Source: CADEDH01 sp041394285
GTDB lineage: Bacteria; Actinomycetota; Acidimicrobiia; Acidimicrobiales; SZUA-35
Assembly: GCA_041394285.1 (NCBI GenBank)
Contig: JAWKIL010000009.1
Location: forward strand, 124,001-188,000
Length of the DNA stretch: 64,000 bases
Reading direction: 5' to 3'
Under the pieces are notes generated by a model. The model was not told where the DNA came from. It was given only the letters and a program-made list of their open reading frames with translations, and ran no database searches. Of this stretch, positions 1 to 7,122 are shown one piece after another (positions within the stretch are counted from its first letter, which is position 1; each line of letters starts with the position of its first letter). The translations under genes and the position numbers were made by a program.

Positions 1-46
1 CGTCACCGGTGACGGTTGGGGGCATCAGATCCTAAGCTCGACAGGT

Positions 47-271
47 ATGAGCCTGCTTCACACGCTGCGTGACCGCCTGTTCTTCTGGCGCCAGCGCCAG
101 GCTCCGGGCGACGATCTGACCGTAGACGGCTGCTTCACCCTGCCCGGGGCCCGACTGGACGACGACGGCGCCGAAGCCTGTGAGGGAACCGTCGGTTCCT
201 TGGGTTCGCCTTCGGCGAACGCTCGGGTCGAGCCGGGCGCCCCCGCCGGGGCCGCCGACACCGCCGGTTGA
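47..271 (+). CDS. Small hypothetical protein upstream of the TrmH-like gene
   Basis: This is a 74-residue reading frame that I do not recognise. The first 20 residues are basic and amphipathic (MSLLHTLRDRLFFWRQRQ) and the rest is acidic and then Gly/Ala/Pro-rich. A TAAGCT hexamer at 33-38 sits 8 nt before the ATG, the same leaderless layout seen at many genes here, which supports transcription starting at this codon. Its TGA overlaps the TTG start of the next gene (TTGA), so it may serve to couple translation of the methyltransferase. It could also be a non-functional leader frame. Confidence 0.35.
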   Translation: MSLLHTLRDRLFFWRQRQAPGDDLTVDGCFTLPGARLDDDGAEACEGTVGSLGSPSANARVEPGAPAGAADTAG

Positions 272-1083
272 TCACCAGCACCCGCAACCCGTCGATCCGG
301 GCCGCCCAGGCTCTGGCCAAGCGGCGGGACCGCCTGGCCCGGCGCCAGTTCCTCATCGAGGGGCGCCGGGAGCTGAGCCGGGCCCTGGCCGCCGGGGTGG
401 AGGTGGTCCAGCTCTTCACCGATCCGGCCCGCCTCGGACCCGACGAGGCCGAGCTGGTGGACGCGGCGGCTGCCGGCGGGGCCGACGTGATCGACGTGTC
501 GGCCGAGGTGCTGGACCGGCTCGGCTACCGGGCCGGCACCGAGCCCCTGGTGGCGGTGGCCGCCATGTTCGACACCTCGCTGGCCGGCCTGGCCCTGCCC
601 CCGGCCGCTCCCCTGCTGCTGGTGATGGCCGGGGTCGAGAAGCCGGGCAACATCGGGGCCATGCTGCGCACGGCGGCGGCCGCCGCGGTCGACGCCGTGG
701 TGGTGGCCGACCCGGTGGCCGACGTGTTCAACCCCAACGTGGTCCGGGCCTCCGTCGGCGCCCTGTTCACCGTGCCGGTGGCCGTGGCCGGGGGGGCCGA
801 GGCCGTCGGCTGGCTCCGGAGCCGCGGCATCGCCGTGTTGGCCGCCACCCCCGACGGTGGGCGACCCCACTGGGAGGTCCCGCTGACCGGCCCGGCGGCG
901 GTGGTGGTGGGGGCCGAGCACGCCGGGCTGTCGCCCGAGTGGCTGGCAGCGGCCGACGACCAGCTCACGATCCCCATGCCCCCCGAGAGTGCCTCCGGGG
1001 CCGACTCGATGAACGTCGGCACGGCCGCCGCCGTCCTGCTGTTCGAAGCCGTCCGTCAACGGGCCCCTGCACCCCGAAATTAG
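268..1083 (+). CDS. TrmH/SpoU-family RNA 2'-O-methyltransferase
   Basis: This 271-residue protein has the layout of SpoU/TrmH-family enzymes, which transfer a methyl group from S-adenosylmethionine to a ribose 2'-OH of rRNA or tRNA. An N-terminal substrate-binding region starts with ITSTRNP and contains FLIEGRRE. The C-terminal SPOUT knot region shows the usual motifs: LVMAGVEKPGNIGAMLRTA (motif 1), VVVGAEHAGLS (motif 2) and PMPPESASGADSMNVGTAAA (motif 3, usually with SLNVS). The start is TTG, chosen because it begins directly at the conserved N-terminus and overlaps the stop of the preceding frame. The exact RNA target cannot be read from the sequence. Confidence 0.9.
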   Translation: MITSTRNPSIRAAQALAKRRDRLARRQFLIEGRRELSRALAAGVEVVQLFTDPARLGPDEAELVDAAAAGGADVIDVSAEVLDRLGYRAGTEPLVAVAAMFDTSLAGLALPPAAPLLLVMAGVEKPGNIGAMLRTAAAAAVDAVVVADPVADVFNPNVVRASVGALFTVPVAVAGGAEAVGWLRSRGIAVLAATPDGGRPHWEVPLTGPAAVVVGAEHAGLSPEWLAAADDQLTIPMPPESASGADSMNVGTAAAVLLFEAVRQRAPAPRN

Positions 1084-1127
1084 GAGCCTGAGCGGCGCTG
1101 AGCGCCGCTCAGGCTCCTAATTTCGGG
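1073..1127. terminator. Perfect 27-bp palindrome, bidirectional terminator candidate
   Basis: Positions 1073-1099 and 1101-1127 are perfect reverse complements around a single central base at 1100. The element spans the ends of two convergent genes and supplies both stop codons (TAG at 1081-1083 on plus and TAG at 1119-1117 on minus), so both proteins end in Arg-Asn. There is no long T-tract beyond the short AATTT at the base of the stem. A transcript from either side could form a 27-bp hairpin. Confidence 0.7.
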
Positions 1128-3288
1128 TGGGTTCGGCCTCGACCTGGAGGGCGGCCGGGAGGGGCTGGGCGTGAACCACGCCCAGGTGCTGCACGGCCCG
1201 GGTCATGGCCACGTAGAGATGGCGCAGGCCGTTGTCGAGAGCAGCGATCTCGGCCGGCTCCACCACCACCACGGCGTCGAACTCGAGGCCTTTGGCCGTG
1301 GCCGGGTCGAGGACAGCCACTGCGTCGCCGCCCGGCAGGCCCGAGGGCCCGACGGTGCCGGCCGGCGTGCCGGCGGCGGCCAGGGCGGTGCTCAGCTCGC
1401 CCAGGCGATGGCCGGCCGCCACCACGGCCACGCTGGCCACGCGTTCACGTAGCGCCGCCACCTCGGTGGCCACGGTCGAACCGAGATCGTCCTCGGTCAC
1501 CGCCAACACGAGCGGCGGGTCGCCGCCGGGCCGGACCGACCGGGCCGGGGTGACGCCGGGGGCGGCCTCGGGCAGCAGGCGGTTGGCCACGTCGAGGATG
1601 GCGGCCGGCACCCGGTAGCCCACGGTCAGCTCGGTCCGCCGCACCGCCGGCCCACCCACCCCCGGAACTCTGACGCCCGGTCCCGCATAGGCCGTTGCCA
1701 GGTCAGAGTTGCCGGGCAGGGCGGCGGTGAGCGCCTCGAGGGCGGCGTCCCAGGATCCGGCGGAGTCCACCGCCGTGGCCTGGGCCAGGTCGCCGAGCAC
1801 GGTCATGGAGCCGCCCTCGGCCCGGCGGGCCAGCATGCGCAGCGCCATGGGCGACAGGTCCTGGGCCTCGTCCACCACCACGTGGCCGTAGGTGGCGGGC
1901 ACGCCGGCGCACAGGTGCTGGGCCTCGTCGAGCAGGGGCAGGTCGGCCGCCGTCCAGGGCGTGTCGTCGACCTTGGGCGTCGCCTTGCGCCGCAGCAGCT
2001 TCTGCTCGGCCGACGTCAGCAGGCCGGCCCCCGCCTCGCTCAGCCGCTTGGGCGAGGCGAGCAGCCCGGCCACCACCGCCGCCGGGCTGAGCGTGGGCCA
2101 CATCTTGTCCAGCGCCGCCTTGAACCGGGTGTCGGCCCGCAGCCCGCCGGTGAACAGCGGCTCGGATCCGGGATCCACCCCGGGCCGGACGCTGTGACGG
2201 CGCCACGCCTCCTGCAGCACGAGGTTGCGGAACACGTCGCGCCCCTGGTTGGCCGGCAGGCGGCGGGCCTGCACGGTCTTCTGCAGCTGCTCCAGGTCGT
2301 CCTCGGCGAGGCGGACGGTGTAGATGCCCGACCGCATCTCGAGGCCGCCGGCCAGGGGTCGGATCCGGGCCCACACCGCGGCCCGCACCACCTCGGCCAT
2401 CACCGGCGAGCCCTTGAGCCGGATCACGTCGTCGGTGTCGGCGGCCCGCACCCGGAACCGGGCGGCGAGCAGGCCGGCCACCGTGGTCTGGGTGACGGCG
2501 GTCTCGCCCAGCGACGGGAGCACGTCGGCGATGTAGCGGAGGAACACTGGGTTGGGCCCCACCACGAGCACCCGCCGGTCGATCAGGCGCGTGCGGTGCT
2601 CGAACAGCAGGAAGGCGGCCCGGTGGAGGCCGACTGCCGTCTTGCCCGTTCCCGGCCCGCCCTGCACCACCAGCAGCTCGGCCAGCGGGGCCCGGATGAT
2701 CTCGTCCTGCTCGGCGGCGATGGTGGCCACGATGTCTCGCATCGAGCCGGTACGGGACCGTTCCAGCTCGGCCAGCAGGGGGTCGGGCAGGCCGCCGGCC
2801 GCCGGGCTGTCGGGATCGTCGAGGGCCTCGTCGAGCAGAGCCACGATCCGACGGTCCTCCACCACGAACCGCCGCCGGTGGGTGAGGCCACAGGGGTCGA
2901 CGGCGGTGGCCCGGTAGAAGGCGGCGGCCACCGGGGCCCGCCAGTCGACCACCACCGGGCGGGACCGTTCGTCCTCCACGTGACGCCGCCCCACGTACCA
3001 CTGCTCGGCGTCCTCGGTGCGGATCCGGCCGAAGGCCAGCGGCCCACCGACGTCGCGCAGCGCGGCCTCCCGGCGCTGGAGGTGGAAGCGGGCGATGCGG
3101 GCGTCGACCGTGTTCTCCTGGGCCACCGCCCGGTCGGACACGGCGCGGGCCTGTGCCGCCTTGGCGGCCATGGCCGCCAGGTGGGCGTAGGCCTCGTCGA
3201 GCCAGCGCTGCTCGGCGGTCAGCTCTTGGTCGCCGTCGGCCCCGCCGTCACCGGCATCGCCGGCGACGCGAGCTGCGGCTTCAGACAT
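1117..3288 (-). CDS. helD: HelD-like UvrD-family helicase (RNA polymerase recycling type)
   Basis: This is a superfamily 1 ATPase of the HelD type, a family known to remodel or release stalled RNA polymerase. Near residue 110 it has the HelD signature region RPVVVDWRAPVAAAFY, which plain UvrD proteins lack. The Walker A motif is GGPGTGKT (about residue 210), Walker B is VVVDEAQD, and the last motifs are KGLEFDAV and LYVAMTRA. I chose the ATG at 3288 (MSEAAARV), which overlaps the upstream gene's stop by 8 bp, over a GTG at 3321. The upstream genes on the same strand may form an operon with it. A palindromic repeat element (1661-1716) is translated inside the protein as the segment around GNSDLATAYAGPGVRVPG, just before the conserved GYRVP region. 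Confidence 0.9.
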   Translation of the reverse strand: MSEAAARVAGDAGDGGADGDQELTAEQRWLDEAYAHLAAMAAKAAQARAVSDRAVAQENTVDARIARFHLQRREAALRDVGGPLAFGRIRTEDAEQWYVGRRHVEDERSRPVVVDWRAPVAAAFYRATAVDPCGLTHRRRFVVEDRRIVALLDEALDDPDSPAAGGLPDPLLAELERSRTGSMRDIVATIAAEQDEIIRAPLAELLVVQGGPGTGKTAVGLHRAAFLLFEHRTRLIDRRVLVVGPNPVFLRYIADVLPSLGETAVTQTTVAGLLAARFRVRAADTDDVIRLKGSPVMAEVVRAAVWARIRPLAGGLEMRSGIYTVRLAEDDLEQLQKTVQARRLPANQGRDVFRNLVLQEAWRRHSVRPGVDPGSEPLFTGGLRADTRFKAALDKMWPTLSPAAVVAGLLASPKRLSEAGAGLLTSAEQKLLRRKATPKVDDTPWTAADLPLLDEAQHLCAGVPATYGHVVVDEAQDLSPMALRMLARRAEGGSMTVLGDLAQATAVDSAGSWDAALEALTAALPGNSDLATAYAGPGVRVPGVGGPAVRRTELTVGYRVPAAILDVANRLLPEAAPGVTPARSVRPGGDPPLVLAVTEDDLGSTVATEVAALRERVASVAVVAAGHRLGELSTALAAAGTPAGTVGPSGLPGGDAVAVLDPATAKGLEFDAVVVVEPAEIAALDNGLRHLYVAMTRAVQHLGVVHAQPLPAALQVEAEPTRN
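1661..1716. repeat. Palindromic element inside the helD reading frame
   Basis: Inverted arms CCCGGAACTCTGAC (1661-1674) and GTCAGAGTTGCCGGG (1702-1716) enclose a 27-nt loop. A second copy with the same arms and the same loop length, including a shared TCCCGC, lies in the intergenic space at 33579-33640. Here the element is translated on the minus strand without breaking the frame. Confidence 0.7.
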
Positions 3289-4399
3289 CGGCCGGTCCGG
3301 CGCCAGTGGCGGCCAGGCCACCGCCCCCGCCGTCCCCCGGCTCGACCCCGCCGGCCGGTTCCTCGACCGGGCCCGACAGGTTGCGGTACAGCAGCGACAG
3401 CCCGATCCCCCACAGCACGGTGGCGGCGCCGTTGCCCAGGGCGCCGAAGAGCTGGCGGATGGCGAGCACGGCCGGATTCGAACCCAGCAGCTCCTCGAGC
3501 GGGATCCGCTCGGCCCCGGGCTGGAGGCTCGACGCCCCCTCGCCCCCGATGGCGGCGAACGGACTGGCCACCAGGCTGGCCAGCACGCTGAGCATCAACC
3601 CCACCAGCACCAGCAGGAGGCAACGGCCGAACACGGCCCAGAACCGGCCCTGGGTCAGATCCCAGCTGATGCGGAGGGCTCTGGTGCCGGGCGGGGCCAG
3701 GGCGGCCGCCACCGGTGCCAGGCACAGGCGGACCAGGGCCAGCACCGAGCCCACGAGCCACAGCGGGAAGGTGAGCAGCACCAGCGCCGGGGCGAAAGCG
3801 ATGCTGGCGGCCACCATGCCGTACAGCACACCCAGGATCCCGAGCAGGGCGGCCCCCACACCCAGGGACCGGACGAGGCGGGCGCCGGTGCCGGCCAGCG
3901 ACACCGACCACGGCTCGGGCCGCTCGTCCAGCTCGGCCTGGGCCTGGCGGGCCGAGGCCACGATGAGCACCAGGCTGGCCACCGCCACGAGCAGCGAGGA
4001 CAGCCCGACGAGAACGTAGAGGCCGGCGCTGCCTCCGGGGTTGTCGAAGGCGATGGTGCCGGCATCGGCGTCGGTGGTGATCACGGCCTCGCGCAGGGCG
4101 AGCCACAGGGCCAATCCGTTCAGCAGGGTGGTCGGCACCATGAGCAGCACCACCAGGGGAAAGAAGTGCCCGGCCCGCGCCTTGCCGATGCGGACGGCTT
4201 CGCGCAGCCACTCCCCGGGAGCGGTCAGCCCGTGCCTCGGTCCGCTCGGGACGGCGCCGGTGCCGGGAGCAGGGGGCGGTTCGCCGACGTGCTCGGTCCA
4301 GGCGGTGCCGTCCCACCAGCGCAGGCCGGCGCCCGTGCCGGGGTCGGGATACCAGCCGGGTGGAGGGCCGCCGGTGGGCGGTGGGGGCGGATCGGACAT
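3281..4399 (-). CDS. DUF2510-containing polytopic membrane protein
   Basis: A 372-residue protein starting MSDPPPPPTGGPPPGWYPDP. The first 45 residues are a proline-rich stretch and a DUF2510 motif (GWYPDPGTG followed by RWWDGTAWTEHV), a short actinobacterial domain common at the N-terminus of membrane proteins. The remainder has about six hydrophobic segments, including runs beginning FFPLVVLLMVP, LYVLVGLSSLLVAVA and LLGILGVLYGMVA. The function is unknown. The ATG at 4399 was chosen because DUF2510 begins right after it. It lies 86 bp downstream of the endonuclease/exonuclease/phosphatase-like gene and overlaps helD by 8 bp, so co-transcription is likely. Confidence 0.8.
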   Translation of the reverse strand: MSDPPPPPTGGPPPGWYPDPGTGAGLRWWDGTAWTEHVGEPPPAPGTGAVPSGPRHGLTAPGEWLREAVRIGKARAGHFFPLVVLLMVPTTLLNGLALWLALREAVITTDADAGTIAFDNPGGSAGLYVLVGLSSLLVAVASLVLIVASARQAQAELDERPEPWSVSLAGTGARLVRSLGVGAALLGILGVLYGMVAASIAFAPALVLLTFPLWLVGSVLALVRLCLAPVAAALAPPGTRALRISWDLTQGRFWAVFGRCLLLVLVGLMLSVLASLVASPFAAIGGEGASSLQPGAERIPLEELLGSNPAVLAIRQLFGALGNGAATVLWGIGLSLLYRNLSGPVEEPAGGVEPGDGGGGGLAATGAGPADV

Positions 4400-4485
4400 G
4401 GAAGGATCGGTTCCTGGGCTTCGGAGGTGGTTGCGGGTCGGTTGACCGGGGCGGAGCCGAGGCCGAACCCGGCTCGGGCGCCCCC

Positions 4486-5340
4486 TCAGCTCTCGGCCGG
4501 CGGGCGGTCGTCGAGCTCGACCAGTACACCGTAGTGATCGGACGGCACGACCCCTCCGCCCCGGGGGATCGTTCCGATGAGCCGGGCCGACAGAGGGTTG
4601 CCGGTGGGCTTGGGCCGGGGCCAGCTCACAAGCACGTAGTCGAGCCGGCGACGGGGCCATAGCGCCTCCGAGGCGTTGGGATTGTCCCGGGTCCAGGTGA
4701 GGCCCGGCCCGTCGCCCACCGCGGCCCAGCAGTCGGTGAACACCAGGCCGGGCCGGTAGGGGGCGGCCAGGCCGGTGAGGCGACGGATCTCGTCGGACTC
4801 GGGAACGGCGTTGAGATCGCCCCCCAGGATCACGGGCGGATGGCGATCGGGGTCGTCGGGCAGGTGGCGGCCGATCAGATCCACCACCTCGGCCAGCTGG
4901 CGCTGGCGCAACTCGCTCTCGTCGTACCGCCAGGCGAGATGGGTGACCACCACGAGCCACGGCTCGGGCGGGGCGTCCACCCAGCACGCCATCACGCTGC
5001 GGTGCGAGGGCCGGCCGTCGGGCCCGACCAGCCGGACCGTCTCGGCCACCCGCAACGGCCACCGGCTGAGGATGGCGTTGCCGAACTGGTCGACGCTCCC
5101 GTCGAGGCCGTGGGTGCGGGCCAGGTGGAGCCCGGTGACTTCGGCCAAGTTCCTGGCCTGGTCCGAGGCGGTACCGGGTACAGACCCGACGTGCGGCGCG
5201 GACCGGTCCGATGGAGCGGCCCAGACTTCCTGCAGCAGAGCGAGATCGGGGGCCACGGCCACCAGTTCCTCGGCTATGGCGGGCTGGCGTTCCTCCCACG
5301 GCCCGAAGCGCCACCACAGATTCCACGTCACGACCCGCAT
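4486..5340 (-). CDS. Endonuclease/exonuclease/phosphatase-family hydrolase
   Basis: A 284-residue metal-dependent phosphodiesterase fold. The motifs in order are TWNLWWRFG (N-terminal Asn), LLQEVW (metal-binding Glu), LGGDLNAVPESDEI (catalytic Asp and Asn) and SDHYGVLVEL (catalytic Asp-His pair), plus RRLDYVLV. The family includes DNases, sphingomyelinases and inositol phosphatases, and the substrate is not visible here. No signal peptide is seen, so it is probably cytoplasmic. I start it at the ATG at 5340 (MRVVTWNLW) because the conserved fold begins there; an upstream ATG at 5388 would add 16 residues and overlap the whiB promoter. Confidence 0.85.
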   Translation of the reverse strand: MRVVTWNLWWRFGPWEERQPAIAEELVAVAPDLALLQEVWAAPSDRSAPHVGSVPGTASDQARNLAEVTGLHLARTHGLDGSVDQFGNAILSRWPLRVAETVRLVGPDGRPSHRSVMACWVDAPPEPWLVVVTHLAWRYDESELRQRQLAEVVDLIGRHLPDDPDRHPPVILGGDLNAVPESDEIRRLTGLAAPYRPGLVFTDCWAAVGDGPGLTWTRDNPNASEALWPRRRLDYVLVSWPRPKPTGNPLSARLIGTIPRGGGVVPSDHYGVLVELDDRPPAES

Positions 5341-5388
5341 ACCGCATCCGAGGCTAGCCATCGATCGGATGATCTGTATGCCTAACAT

Positions 5389-5416
5389 TTGACCGATCGC
5401 TCAGCCTTGCTAGACT
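5389..5416 (+). promoter_or_regulatory. Sigma-70-type promoter for whiB
   Basis: TTGACC (5389-5394) and TAGACT (5411-5416) are separated by 16 bp. A purine-rich AGGGAGG follows shortly before the whiB ATG at 5474. The same CTAGACT core occurs upstream of the second whiB gene at 34470-34476. Confidence 0.65.
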
Positions 5417-5473
5417 TGAGCACGGACGCCTACCCGGGCACCCGCCCCCGTCGGCGCTCACCAGGGAGGTGCC

Positions 5474-5818
5474 ATGGACACCGAGTACGGCCTACACCCC
5501 GAGACCGATGTGAGTTGGGCCGACCAGGCGATATGCCGTGGCCTCACCCATGTGTTCTTCGGCCCGGCCTCCGAGCGGCCCGAGCGCCGGGCGGAACGGG
5601 AGGCCATCGCCGCCAGCTACTGCATGGCCTGCCCGGTCATGCTCCCATGCCGGCGGACGGCCCGGCTGAACCGGGAACACGGGTTCTGGGGCTGCGAGAA
5701 CGACGAACAGCGGGCGGCGGCCGGTTTCGCCCCCCGCTCCCCCAGCCGCCGGGCCGTCATCCAGGCCCGCGACAATGCCCGCCGGGAGGCCGACGGGCGA
5801 GTGCCGGTCAGGCACTGA
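5474..5818 (+). CDS. WhiB-family iron-sulfur transcription factor
   Basis: A 114-residue WhiB-like protein. Four cysteines at residues 21, 50, 53 and 59 give the family spacing C-x28-C-x2-C-x5-C for a [4Fe-4S] cluster. The usual G[VI]WGG turn reads GFWGC (residues 70-74), so a fifth cysteine replaces the last glycine. A basic tail (SRRAVIQARDNARR) follows, as expected for DNA contact. The start has a good ribosome-binding site (AGGGAGG) and its own promoter. WhiB proteins bind the main sigma factor and redirect transcription in response to redox or NO. I cannot assign it to a named subgroup. Confidence 0.9.
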   Translation: MDTEYGLHPETDVSWADQAICRGLTHVFFGPASERPERRAEREAIAASYCMACPVMLPCRRTARLNREHGFWGCENDEQRAAAGFAPRSPSRRAVIQARDNARREADGRVPVRH

Positions 5819-5890
5819 CCGGCACGACCCGTCGACGCCGGGGCCGGCTCACCGGTCTCGGGATCGGGGCGTCGCCCTATCCTCGACCTC

Positions 5891-6949
5891 ATCGCTGCTG
5901 ACGCCATCCTGCTGCTGTCGTTCGGAGGCCCGGAAGGGCCCGACGACGTCATGCCCTTCCTCCGTAACGTCACCCGGGGTCGGGACGTCTCCGACGAGCG
6001 CCTGGCCGTCGTGGCCGAGCAGTACGCCCTCTTCGGCGGGCGGTCGCCCCTGAACGACCAGTGCCGGGATCTGCTGGCTGCACTTCGCCCCGAGCTCGAC
6101 GACCACGGCATCGACCTGCCCCTGTACTGGGGCAACCGGAACTGGGACCCCTACCTGGCCGACACGGTGGCGGCCATGGCGGCCGACGGGGTGACCGACG
6201 CCCTCGTGTTCGCCACCTCGGCCTTCGGCACCTATTCCGGCTGCCGCCAGTACCGGGAGGACATGGAACGGGCGGCGGCCGCGGTCGACAGCCAGGGCGG
6301 CCCCGCCGCCCCCCGATTGTCGAAGCTCCGGCTGTTCTACAACCACCCGGGCTTCGTGGAGGCGGCGGCCGACCGGCTGGTCACCGCCGTCGGCGGCACC
6401 CCGCCCGGGGCCGCCGACCGGATCGTCTTCACCGCCCACTCCATCCCCCGCTCGATGGCCGCCGGCTGCTCCTACGAGGAGCAGCTGCACGAGGCGGCCC
6501 GCCTCGTGCTCGGGGCCGCCGGCTGGGGCGACGTGGAGCACGACGTGGTCTTCCAGAGTCGCAGCGGCCCACCCCAGGTGCCGTGGCTCGAGCCCGACGT
6601 CAACGACCACCTCCGGGCGCTGGCCGCTGCCGGGACGGAGCGCGTGGTGCTGGTACCGATCGGGTTCGTATCGGACCACATGGAGGTCGTGTTCGACCTC
6701 GACACCCAGGCCCGGGCCACGGCCGACGAGCTCGGCCTGGAGCTGGTGCGGGTACCCACGGTGGGAACCCATCCCCGGTTCGTGGCCGGTATCCGGGAGC
6801 TGATCGAGGAGCGCCTGCGCCCCGCCACCGCCCCCCGCCTGGCCCTGGGCGCCGACGGCCCCTGGCCCGACGAATGCCCCGCCGGCCACTGCCCCGCCCC
6901 CTCCGGCCGCCCGCCCCGGCCCGCCGACCAGGCCCGACCCGCCGAGTAG
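5891..6949 (+). CDS. hemH: Ferrochelatase (coproporphyrin type) with apparent ATC start
   Basis: This enzyme inserts Fe2+ into a porphyrin; in actinomycetes the substrate is normally coproporphyrin III (CpfC route). Seen motifs are TSAFGTYSGCRQYRED, FTAHSIP (metal-site His), QSRSGPPQVPWLEPD and GFVSDHMEVVFDLD. The first ATG in frame (5951) would remove the conserved opening strand AILLLSFGGPEGPDDV, which is encoded immediately upstream. That frame has no ATG, GTG or TTG there; the most natural start is ATC at 5891, placed 7 nt after a TATCCT hexamer (5878-5883), as in leaderless genes here. An ATC start, a base-calling error or a recent mutation are all possible. The C-terminus is a repeat-encoded PADQAR tail. 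Confidence 0.85.
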   Translation: MAADAILLLSFGGPEGPDDVMPFLRNVTRGRDVSDERLAVVAEQYALFGGRSPLNDQCRDLLAALRPELDDHGIDLPLYWGNRNWDPYLADTVAAMAADGVTDALVFATSAFGTYSGCRQYREDMERAAAAVDSQGGPAAPRLSKLRLFYNHPGFVEAAADRLVTAVGGTPPGAADRIVFTAHSIPRSMAAGCSYEEQLHEAARLVLGAAGWGDVEHDVVFQSRSGPPQVPWLEPDVNDHLRALAAAGTERVVLVPIGFVSDHMEVVFDLDTQARATADELGLELVRVPTVGTHPRFVAGIRELIEERLRPATAPRLALGADGPWPDECPAGHCPAPSGRPPRPADQARPAE

Positions 6950-6993
6950 GCCTTACCCGCCGACCAGGCCCTACCCGCCGACTAGGCCTTACC
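6922..6993. repeat. Four tandem 18-bp units spanning the hemH stop
   Basis: Units at 6922-6939, 6940-6957, 6958-6975 and 6976-6993 follow the pattern CGCCGAXXAGGCCXXACC. The first is translated as part of the tail of ferrochelatase, and the second contains the TAG stop, which is made by a base change at the variable position. The copies alternate between sense (ACCAG) and stop (GTAG, CTAG) forms. Confidence 0.75.
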
Positions 6994-7013
6994 CGCCCGC
7001 CCGCTGGGTGGCC

Positions 7014-7107
7014 CGCTCGATCCGGGTCACGGTTCGAACCATGCCGCGAACCGTGCGCCCGGCGCTCGGACCGCGTACACGCTTCGAACTGTGTCGCGAT
7101 CCGAGCG
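7014..7107. repeat. Two 45-bp palindromic elements downstream of adh
   Basis: Copy one at 7014-7058 (degenerate) and copy two at 7063-7107 are each long imperfect palindromes centred on TTCGAA. Copy two has arms beginning CGCTCGGACCGCG and ending CGCGATCCGAGCG. Related copies in inverted orientation lie on the other side of the dehydrogenase gene. They may act as terminators or as mobile REP-like elements. Confidence 0.65.
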
Positions 7108-7122
7108 GCGGCGCGCCGGACC

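Noticed and set aside
1..14. Perfect 14-bp palindrome CGTCACCGGTGACG at the window edge
   Set aside because: The same word occurs inside addA (about 21077-21090), where it is simply coding. It may be chance in GC-rich DNA.
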